This document shows positions 1 through 6,132 of a DNA stretch of 23,759 nucleotides, in pieces. The notes beneath the pieces were generated by a model that worked only from the letters and a program-made list of their open reading frames with translations, did not search any database and was not told the DNA's origin. Source of the DNA: a bacterium (GTDB lineage Bacteria > Patescibacteriota > Microgenomatia > UBA1400 > RBG-16-45-19); assembly GCA_003247275.1 (NCBI GenBank), contig QKAA01000017.1:1-23759 (forward strand). The letters are read 5' to 3'. Made by a program: the position numbers and the translations under genes. Position 1 is the first letter of the stretch. Every line of letters begins with the position of its first letter.

Positions 1-1287
1 GATGGTGGTGTGATCTCGTCCCGAGAATAAATCTCCAATTTCCATCAAGGGTAACCGGTAATCAACTCGAAGTAAATACATGGCAATATGTCGTGGAATC
101 ACAATTTTTCTTGATCTTCCACTCCCCCGCAGTGTCTTTAGTGGAATATTAAAATAGTCAGCCACCCGCTTGGTTAGTTCCAGCGGTCTCATTGGCGGGG
201 GGGCAGATTCTCCGCCCGTATCCGTACTTTTCCCCAATAAAGACAATACTAACTCATTCGACAACTCTCTCTTATGGAGGGTGATAGCGGTGGTTAATTT
301 AACTAAAAATCCCTCTATCTTTCGAGCGCTTTCAATATTCCCCGCAATCGTTTTGGCCATTTCCATATTTAGGTTGATGTTTCGCTGTTTTGCCTTAATT
401 AACACAATTGCGCTTCGCAATTCAAAATCGGGATTGCCAATGTCCACCAACAAACCTGCTTCAAACCGAGACCTCAACCGCGCCTCCAACATATGAATTT
501 CAGACGGCGGTCGATCGCTAGTCATCACTACCTGGCCCCCGCTCTTCAAGATAGCATTAAACGTGTGAAAAAACTCTTCCTGAACCGTCGTTTTTCCCGC
601 AATAAACTGAATATCGTCAATAAACAACCCCTTAACCTGTCGATATCGCTGTTTAAATTCTCGTGTTGTCTTCTGTTGGATGGCATCAATAATTTCATTA
701 GTGAATTCCTCGCCCATACAGTAAATCATCTTGGTTTTACTATCTTGCTTTAGGGCCTCAATCGCCACCGCCTGCATCAAGTGTGTTTTCCCCACTCCCA
801 CTCCCCCATAAATAAACAGGGGGTTATATGCTTTACCCAGCTCTCGGGCCACCGCCTGAGCTGCCGCATGGGCCATCTCATTACTTGAGGACACCGCAAA
901 CGTATCAAACACAAAATCTTCTCGAAGACCGATCCGCTGCATCGCCCAGTGAAAATCATCTTCAAACTGCTTATTCTGGGTAAACAGCGGACCATCATCT
1001 GCCGCCTGCTTTTTCGCTGGCGCTTGAGATTTAATCACAAACGAGAGAATGCAGGGTTTCTCCACAATCCGCGAAATTGTTTCCTCAAGTTGTGAATAGA
1101 ATCTTCCCTTAATAATCGACAAATGAAATGAGGAGGGGCACGCAATAACCGCTTCAAGCTGGTCATTTACTGTTGAATCAATTGACTCAAGCGATAGTGG
1201 TTTGATCCAGCTGGTAAACGTGGCAGACGACAATGATACCTGCAAGTCCTCAGTAACCCTTTTCCACAATTCTCCTAACTCAATCAT
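1..1287 (-). CDS. dnaA: Chromosomal replication initiator DnaA (C-terminus cut by window edge)
   Basis: DnaA is the AAA+ ATPase that binds DnaA boxes and opens the replication origin. Reading the minus strand from ATG at 1287 gives 429 codons with no stop before the window edge, so the end of domain IV is missing. Domain I covers roughly residues 1-85 (start MIELGELWKRV). The AAA+ core has the Walker A motif GGVGVGKTH with Lys167, a Walker B motif LFIDDIQF with Asp224-Asp225, and the arginine-containing RSRF stretch at about residues 272-275. The DNA-binding domain signature GRDHTTI forms the last visible residues. The linker (domain II) is very short, as in other small genomes. It is divergent from rpmH, the common bacterial order. 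No SD sequence is obvious before the ATG. Identity is essentially certain. Confidence 0.97.
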   Translation of the reverse strand, partial: MIELGELWKRVTEDLQVSLSSATFTSWIKPLSLESIDSTVNDQLEAVIACPSSFHLSIIKGRFYSQLEETISRIVEKPCILSFVIKSQAPAKKQAADDGPLFTQNKQFEDDFHWAMQRIGLREDFVFDTFAVSSSNEMAHAAAQAVARELGKAYNPLFIYGGVGVGKTHLMQAVAIEALKQDSKTKMIYCMGEEFTNEIIDAIQQKTTREFKQRYRQVKGLFIDDIQFIAGKTTVQEEFFHTFNAILKSGGQVVMTSDRPPSEIHMLEARLRSRFEAGLLVDIGNPDFELRSAIVLIKAKQRNINLNMEMAKTIAGNIESARKIEGFLVKLTTAITLHKRELSNELVLSLLGKSTDTGGESAPPPMRPLELTKRVADYFNIPLKTLRGSGRSRKIVIPRHIAMYLLRVDYRLPLMEIGDLFSGRDHTTI

Positions 1288-1502
1288 AGATTTGTCTCAA
1301 ATCATTATTCGGGCAGAAACTTGATAAAAAAATAAAAAAAATCACACGAAAACTCCAACAGACTAAAAAAGTTTTCCACAATTGTAAATCCCCAAAAAAC
1401 CCGTATAAATCTAATTTTAGTTACATTTACATCAAAAACCTGCCATACTTGTGATAAGATATCGATTCAAACAACCAACAAAACAATAAGGAGATAAAGT
1501 AC
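1288..1502. other. Candidate replication origin (oriC) between dnaA and rpmH
   Basis: This 215-base spacer separates the divergent dnaA and rpmH genes, the usual place for oriC. It contains a perfect match to the DnaA-box consensus TTWTNCACA (TTTTCCACA, 1372-1380) and a strongly A-rich stretch at about 1320-1350 that could be an unwinding element. A second identical TTTTCCACA lies just inside dnaA at 1260-1268, and a one-mismatch box lies on the minus strand near 1089-1098. The number of boxes is small, so the call leans on position and AT richness. The rpmH promoter must also lie here: a TAAGAT hexamer at 1455-1460 is a possible -10, with no convincing -35. Confidence 0.55.
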
Positions 1503-1643
1503 ATGGTCAAACGAACCTGGCAACCCAAAAAGAAAAAACGCCTTCGAAAAATTGGCTTTCTCGCCAAAATGAGAACCGCTGCTGGTCGCAAACTACTTTC
1601 TGGCCGCCGCGCCAAAGGCCGCAAAAAATTGATCACCGTTTAA
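1503..1643 (+). CDS. rpmH: Large ribosomal subunit protein bL34
   Basis: A 46-residue, very basic protein beginning [16 protein letters not shown] and containing [15 protein letters not shown] and [10 protein letters not shown], the full bL34 pattern. bL34 sits in the large subunit core close to 23S rRNA. An SD sequence (AAGGAG, 1488-1493) lies nine bases before the ATG, in contrast to many other genes here. It heads the rpmH-rnpA-yidD-yidC-khpB group, with five bases to rnpA. Confidence 0.97.
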   Translation: MVKRTWQPKKKKRLRKIGFLAKMRTAAGRKLLSGRRAKGRKKLITV

Positions 1644-1648
1644 AGGAA

Positions 1649-1966
1649 ATGATTCCTTCAAAATTCCAACTTAAACTGTCAGTAACAGCTCCGTTTAAAG
1701 GTAAAAAACACCATTTTTCTCATGGAATTATTATTACTGCTCCCAGTGATTCTCTTCAGTGGAACATCAAGATCACTAAAAGAGTCGTTCCCTTAGCTGT
1801 TGATCGTAATCGCCTTCGCCGCCAAATTATTCAAGGGATCTATCGCCACAAAGATGAACTTCCAACTCTCCAATTTTTAATCATTCTTCAGCGCTCGCCC
1901 GCCACTGATCAAGTCGAACCAATTATTCAAGAAATAATCACTAAAGCCAAAACGCTCCATGTTTAA
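1649..1966 (+). CDS. rnpA: Ribonuclease P protein component
   Basis: A 105-residue basic protein that assists the RNase P RNA in trimming tRNA 5' ends. The diagnostic RNR motif is present as DRNRLRRQI near residues 51-60, preceded by KITKRVVPLAV, the usual beta-strand and loop before it. The N-terminus (MIPSKFQLKLSV) is shorter than usual, lacking the long leading helix with many basic residues. It starts five bases after rpmH with AGGA directly before the ATG, a tight SD spacing. Its 3' end overlaps yidD by eight bases, which suggests translational coupling. Confidence 0.9.
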   Translation: MIPSKFQLKLSVTAPFKGKKHHFSHGIIITAPSDSLQWNIKITKRVVPLAVDRNRLRRQIIQGIYRHKDELPTLQFLIILQRSPATDQVEPIIQEIITKAKTLHV

Positions 1967-2174
1967 GTTGTATCGCCTTCTCAAAAGTTTATTAGAACTT
2001 CCTGCCGCCGCTCTAGGCCTGCCTCCCCACTCTTGCCGCTATCAACCTAGTTGCAGCAAGTATTGTCAGCAAGCCTTCAAAAAATATTCCCCCCTTAAAG
2101 CCTCATGGCTCTGCTTTACTCGGATTTCTCGCTGTAACCCCGCCAACCCTCCCGGAATTGATCCTCTTCCATAG
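1959..2174 (+). CDS. yidD: Membrane protein insertion efficiency factor YidD
   Basis: A 71-residue protein with the YidD core: CRYQPSCSKYCQQAF in the middle and RCNPANPPGIDPLP at the C-terminus (the family usually reads RChP...GG.DPVP). YidD is a small membrane-associated factor that helps YidC-dependent insertion. It overlaps the end of rnpA and sits 68 bases before yidC, the standard order. The usual GG of the C-terminal motif is PG here. No separate SD is visible; coupling to rnpA is the likely route to translation. Confidence 0.92.
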   Translation: MFKLYRLLKSLLELPAAALGLPPHSCRYQPSCSKYCQQAFKKYSPLKASWLCFTRISRCNPANPPGIDPLP

Positions 2175-2204
2175 TTCCATTAGCCCCAGCCTCCAGAAAC
2201 GCTA

Positions 2205-2232
2205 TTTTCATCAATCCTTCCCATGGTATACT
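2205..2232 (+). promoter_or_regulatory. Probable leaderless promoter of yidC
   Basis: TTTTCA (2205-2210), 16-base spacer, TATACT (2227-2232), then only ten bases to the yidC ATG at 2243. There is no SD between them, so the transcript would start within a few bases of the start codon. Confidence 0.5.
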
Positions 2233-2242
2233 TTCCCCCGCT

Positions 2243-3004
2243 ATGTTTAATACTATTCTCATCGAGCCACTCACTTATGTCTTGACCACTCTCGCCCCCC
2301 TGTTGGGCGGCTATGGCTTAGCCATTATCGTGGTTACTATCATTATTCGCGGGCTCCTCTTGCCTCTCACCCTTCCCTCGATTAAAACCGCTCACAAAAT
2401 GCGCGAACTCCAACCTGAAATCGACAAACTCAAAAAACAATATAAAGACGACAAGGTTGGACTTCAGCAGGCCCAACTTAAACTATTTCAAGACAATAAC
2501 CTGAATCCTGCCGGCGGCTGTCTCCCCAACATTCTTCAATTCGTCATTCTGATTGCTCTCTATCGAGTTTTTAATCAAGTTTCCACCATTGCTCACACCG
2601 ACGGCCTCACCCACTTCCTCTGGCTCGACATCACTCAGTCTGACCCCTATTTCATCCTCCCCATCATTGCTGGCCTCACCCAACTCATCTTGGGTGTCAT
2701 GCTTCTTCCCGCCATCGATACTAGTGCTGAGCAAAGCTTAGCTACAACCACCAAATCCAAAGCCGACGATAAGCAAGCCGACGACATGACCTCCATGGCC
2801 CAATCTATGCAACAACAAATGATGTTTATTATGCCTGCCATGACCCTCTTCCTGGCCGCCAAATTCCCCTCCGGCCTCGCCCTCTACTGGGTGGTCACCA
2901 CGATATTTAGTCTCGCCCAGCAGTATGCTGTGTCTGGGTGGGGCGGTTTACCTCGAGTTATTAAAAAACTAATAAGGACAAACTATGGCGGATCAAAATC
3001 CTAA
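2243..3004 (+). CDS. yidC: Membrane protein insertase YidC (Oxa1 family, short form)
   Basis: A 253-residue integral membrane protein of the YidC/Oxa1/Alb3 family, which inserts proteins into the inner membrane. The first helix contains the conserved arginine of the hydrophilic groove (TIIIRGLLLPL, Arg36). It is followed by the cytoplasmic coiled hairpin (HKMRELQPEIDKLKKQYK), the NPAGGCLPNILQF segment, and C-terminal helices with FPSGLALYWVVTTIFS. There is no large periplasmic P1 domain, as in Gram-positive forms. A Gln/Met-rich cytoplasmic loop (about residues 165-200) is longer than usual. Its last 20 bases overlap khpB. It appears to have its own promoter 10 bases before the ATG. Confidence 0.96.
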   Translation: MFNTILIEPLTYVLTTLAPLLGGYGLAIIVVTIIIRGLLLPLTLPSIKTAHKMRELQPEIDKLKKQYKDDKVGLQQAQLKLFQDNNLNPAGGCLPNILQFVILIALYRVFNQVSTIAHTDGLTHFLWLDITQSDPYFILPIIAGLTQLILGVMLLPAIDTSAEQSLATTTKSKADDKQADDMTSMAQSMQQQMMFIMPAMTLFLAAKFPSGLALYWVVTTIFSLAQQYAVSGWGGLPRVIKKLIRTNYGGSKS

Positions 3005-3455
3005 AATTGATGTTATCAAACAAGTTGTTTCTCATCTCACCACCTCTCCCTTTCAATTAACCTCAGAAACGGTAGATGATGGACTTCAGCTCACTCTTGA
3101 AGTTGATGAAGCTGATTCGGGCGCTCTCATCGGCTATCACGGCGAGAAAATCGACGCTCTTCAACTTATTTCTAGCCTGATTTGGAATCAAAACTCAGTT
3201 GTCTACGCCCCTGTTCAGGTTGATATTAACGGCTATCGCCAACGCCGCCGTGTGGCTTTAGAGGATTTGGCTCAAAAAGCCGCCACCAAAGCCATCGAAA
3301 GCGGTCGAGAAATTCTCCTCCCCCACCTTCCCAGCTACGAGCGCCGCGTCATCCACATGTATCTGCAAAACCAAACCGAAGTCACCACCTATTCTGAGGG
3401 CGAAGGCCAAGACCGACGCTTAGTTGTTCGTCCCAACTCTGAAACCACGGAATAA
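2985..3455 (+). CDS. khpB: RNA-binding protein KhpB/Jag (KH and R3H domains)
   Basis: A 156-residue RNA-binding protein. The KH-like domain spans about residues 8-85 with ALIGYHGEKIDALQ as its GxxG-type loop (GYHG). The R3H domain follows with LPSYERRVIHMYL and the ending VTTYSEGEGQDRRLVV, which holds the Arg and His of R3H. The N-terminal Jag_N domain of Firmicutes forms is absent. The gene starts inside yidC with AAGGA before the ATG, so the two are co-translated, as is common for this pair. The family is linked to cell-elongation control and small-RNA binding. Confidence 0.93.
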   Translation: MADQNPKIDVIKQVVSHLTTSPFQLTSETVDDGLQLTLEVDEADSGALIGYHGEKIDALQLISSLIWNQNSVVYAPVQVDINGYRQRRRVALEDLAQKAATKAIESGREILLPHLPSYERRVIHMYLQNQTEVTTYSEGEGQDRRLVVRPNSETTE

Positions 3456-3478
3456 CATCATTACAAGGGCTTAGAACC

Positions 3479-3919
3479 ATGCCTAATCCGACCCCAATGG
3501 TCATTACTGAAAACCTCACCATTCATACCGATGGCGGCTCCCGCGGCAATCCCGGACCAGCGGCTACTGGCATTGCTATTGTTGACACCTCTGGTCAAAC
3601 CCTGCATGCCTTCGGTCGATTTCTGGGCATTTCCACCAATAATGAAGCCGAATATCAAGCCGTTATCGATGCTCTCGAGTGGTTGACTCAGAATCTGGCC
3701 TCCCCTCTTCCCCCGCTCAACTTTATCCTTGACTCCAAATTGGTGGTTGAACAACTCAAAGGCAATTGGCGCATCAAAGAGCCTCGCCTCAAAACCTACG
3801 CCGATCAAATTAAACAGCTGCTTGAAGCTCACGCTCTAACGGTCACTTTTACTCACGTTCTCCGTCACCTAAACAAACTGGCCGACGAACAAGTCAATAT
3901 TGTTCTTGATAATCAATAA
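3479..3919 (+). CDS. rnhA: Ribonuclease HI family protein
   Basis: A 146-residue RNase H fold enzyme that cuts the RNA strand of RNA-DNA hybrids. The four acidic residues are visible: Asp18 in HTDGGSRGNPGPA, Glu56 in NNEAEY, Asp85 in ILDSKLVVEQLKG and Asp136 in NKLADEQVN. It lacks the basic protrusion of the E. coli enzyme and resembles the archaeal/Bacillus YpdQ-like short group. It begins 23 bases after khpB and probably ends this operon. An AT-only 14-base palindrome (3922-3935) follows the stop codon. Confidence 0.93.
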   Translation: MPNPTPMVITENLTIHTDGGSRGNPGPAATGIAIVDTSGQTLHAFGRFLGISTNNEAEYQAVIDALEWLTQNLASPLPPLNFILDSKLVVEQLKGNWRIKEPRLKTYADQIKQLLEAHALTVTFTHVLRHLNKLADEQVNIVLDNQ

Positions 3920-3963
3920 AGATTGATATATCAATTAAAAATCATAAACTAAACCCTACCTTT

Positions 3964-3991
3964 TTGTCATTGGTACTAGGGATGGTAAACT
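3964..3991 (+). promoter_or_regulatory. Probable leaderless promoter of the VirB4-like gene
   Basis: TTGTCA (3964-3969), 16-base spacer, TAAACT (3986-3991), then 11 bases to the ATG at 4003, with no SD in between. Confidence 0.5.
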
Positions 3992-4002
3992 TGAACTAAG
4001 CT

Positions 4003-5883
4003 ATGAAACTGCCAGCAATCACCCAAATTAATAAGAAAAAAAACGACGCAACTGCCACCGAATCTACCTCGACTGAAACAGTTGCCGTTTCTCCCAACGC
4101 TCAAGACCTCTTGGTTAAGGGCTTAGTTTCCATTAAAGATGTCATCGCCCCCGAGGCAATTGAAGTTGATTTTTCCTACCTTAAAATTGGCACCGCCTAC
4201 GCCCAAACCCTGTTTATTGCCGGCTATCCCCGCTTTGTTGCCGCCAACTGGCTCTCTCCCCTCATTAACTTCAATCATTCTCTTGATATTGCCATGCACA
4301 TTTTCCCCGTGGACGGCAAATCCATCATGGATGATCTGCGTCGCAAGATTACCGAGATGGAAGCTGAAATCCAATCTGACGTTCGCCGCGGCCGCATCGC
4401 CAACATCGACACTCAAGTCAAACTTGAAGATGCCCGCCTCCTTCAAGAGCAATTAGCCAAAGGCGCCGAGCGCTTCTATCAATTTGGACTTTATGTCACC
4501 ATCACCGCCGACAACCTTGAAGAATTAATGACCATTTCCTCTCAGGTCCAAAGCACCCTCAATTCCCTTCTCATTGTCAGCAAAAAAGCCTCTCTTCAAA
4601 TGGAAGACGCCTTCAAAACCACTCTTCCCCAAGGTCTCGACAAGCTTCAAATTACTCGGAATATGGACACTACTTCTCTAGCTACCACCTTCCCCTTCAC
4701 CTCCTCCGATCTCACTTCCGACGAAGGCATCCTCTATGGGATCAACGAGCACAACGAATCCTTGGTTGTCTTTGACCGATTTAGTCTAGAAAACGCCAAT
4801 ATGGTTGTTTTTGCCAAATCCGGCTCTGGTAAATCCTATGCCGTTAAACTCGAGTGTCTTCGCTCCCTTATGTTCGATACTGAGGTTATCATTATTGACC
4901 CCGAGGGCGAATATGTTCAAATGGCCCAGGCCGTCGGCGGCGACTACATCAACTTCAACTTCAACTCCCCCATCAAGATCAACCCCTTTGATTTATCTCA
5001 AGTCTATGACTCCGAAGATAATGAGCTAGGCTTAAAAATTTTATCTCTTCATTCCTTACTCAAAATCATGTTGGGCCAAATGACTCCAGATGAAGACGCC
5101 ATTATCGATCGTGCTCTGGTTGGTGCCTATCAAGCCAAAGGCATTACCCCAGATCCTACCACCCAGAAGAATCCTCCCCCACTCATGGAAGATCTCTATA
5201 AAATGCTTATTTCCATGGAAACTCCTCAAGCTCAAGGGCTTGCTTCCCGGCTAGAAAAATTCATTAAAGGTTCATTCAGGGGCATTTTTGATCAGCCCTC
5301 TTCCCTCTCCATTAATAACCAATTTACCGTTTTTGGCATCAAAGATATGGAAGACGCGCTTCGCCCCATTGCCATGTACATGATTCTCGACTTCATCTGG
5401 ACTCGAGTTAAACGCAACCTCAAAAAGCGTCTTCTTGTGGTTGATGAGGCCTGGTATCTGATGCAATATCCCGATTCAGCTGCCTTCCTCTACTCTATCG
5501 CCAAACGGGCTCGTAAATATTACCTGGGCGTCACCACGATTACTCAAGATGTCGAAGATTTTATTCACACCGATCAAGGCAAAGCCATTGTTACCAATTC
5601 CTCCCTCCAATTACTTCTCAAACAGTCCCCTGCTGCCCTCGATGGCTTGACTAAAGCCTTTAATTTATCTGAAGGTGAACGTCGTCTTCTCCTCTCGGCT
5701 GATATCGGTGAAGGTCTCTTTTTTGCCTCCCAAAATCACGTCGCCTTGCGGATTGTTTCTTCTCCTGAAGAGCATCAGCTTATCACTTCAAATCCTCAAG
5801 AAATCGTTGCTAGACAGCAAGCTCAAGCGGCTGCTCCCCAATCCCCGTCTGGCCAAATTCAAATGCCTGCTCCCAATCAATAA
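4003..5883 (+). CDS. VirB4/TraC-like type IV secretion ATPase
   Basis: A 626-residue soluble P-loop ATPase of the VirB4/TraC (CagE/TrbE) family. An N-terminal linker rich in Thr, Ser and Ala (about residues 1-35) precedes a VirB4-type N-terminal domain with a helical region at about 110-160. The ATPase domain has Walker A KSGSGKSYAVK with Lys277, an IIDPEGEY segment, and Walker B LLVVDEAWYLM with Asp481-Glu482, followed by the TTITQDVEDF segment. No membrane helix is seen. VirB4 proteins energise conjugation and secretion channels, but no other channel gene is in the window, so its partner is unknown. It has its own promoter and is followed by a strong terminator, so it is probably a single-gene unit. 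Confidence 0.9.
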   Translation: MKLPAITQINKKKNDATATESTSTETVAVSPNAQDLLVKGLVSIKDVIAPEAIEVDFSYLKIGTAYAQTLFIAGYPRFVAANWLSPLINFNHSLDIAMHIFPVDGKSIMDDLRRKITEMEAEIQSDVRRGRIANIDTQVKLEDARLLQEQLAKGAERFYQFGLYVTITADNLEELMTISSQVQSTLNSLLIVSKKASLQMEDAFKTTLPQGLDKLQITRNMDTTSLATTFPFTSSDLTSDEGILYGINEHNESLVVFDRFSLENANMVVFAKSGSGKSYAVKLECLRSLMFDTEVIIIDPEGEYVQMAQAVGGDYINFNFNSPIKINPFDLSQVYDSEDNELGLKILSLHSLLKIMLGQMTPDEDAIIDRALVGAYQAKGITPDPTTQKNPPPLMEDLYKMLISMETPQAQGLASRLEKFIKGSFRGIFDQPSSLSINNQFTVFGIKDMEDALRPIAMYMILDFIWTRVKRNLKKRLLVVDEAWYLMQYPDSAAFLYSIAKRARKYYLGVTTITQDVEDFIHTDQGKAIVTNSSLQLLLKQSPAALDGLTKAFNLSEGERRLLLSADIGEGLFFASQNHVALRIVSSPEEHQLITSNPQEIVARQQAQAAAPQSPSGQIQMPAPNQ

Positions 5884-5917
5884 CTTCCCCTTATCTTTTT
5901 CATTTTTTCTCCACAGT

Positions 5918-5941
5918 AAATTCTGCTAGCAGAATTTTTTT
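5918..5941 (+). terminator. Intrinsic terminator after the VirB4-like gene
   Basis: A perfect 20-base palindrome (5918-5937, arms AAATTCTG and CAGAATTT around CTAG) runs directly into a T tract. It ends transcription 35-58 bases after the ATPase stop codon. Confidence 0.8.
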
Positions 5942-6012
5942 GTATGTGGGGATTTCACGTTGTGACGAAGCTTTTTTAAACCACCAAGTTGATAATAATT
6001 TGGGCAAAACGT

Positions 6013-6050
6013 GAACTGCAGTTCGTATGGTTTTTTGACAGCTGTAAAAA
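6013..6050. promoter_or_regulatory. Two further dyads in the ATPase-DUF4012 spacer
   Basis: GAACTGCAGTTC (6013-6024, perfect 12-base dyad) is followed by six T residues. A second dyad centred on ACAGCTGT (6038-6045) is flanked by T5 and A5 tracts. They may be weak terminators or operator sites; TTGACA at 6035-6040 overlaps the second one, but no well-spaced -10 follows. The rest of the 249-base spacer shows no gene. Confidence 0.3.
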
Positions 6051-6094
6051 ATAATCTATCTCTAAACAAACAAAAAATAGTCTAACTCCCACAG

Positions 6095-6123
6095 TTGTTG
6101 CTCGATATCTCATGCGATAAGAT
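6095..6123 (+). promoter_or_regulatory. Probable promoter of the DUF4012 gene
   Basis: TTGTTG (6095-6100), 17-base spacer, TAAGAT (6118-6123), then nine bases to the ATG at 6133. GGGGAG lies in that short gap, so weak SD pairing is possible, but the leader would be only a few bases long. Confidence 0.4.
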
Positions 6124-6132
6124 AGGGGAGTA

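Noticed and set aside
170-998. Plus- and minus-strand ORFs within 170-998
   Set aside because: They lie in other frames of dnaA, whose own frame is open from 1287 to the window edge.
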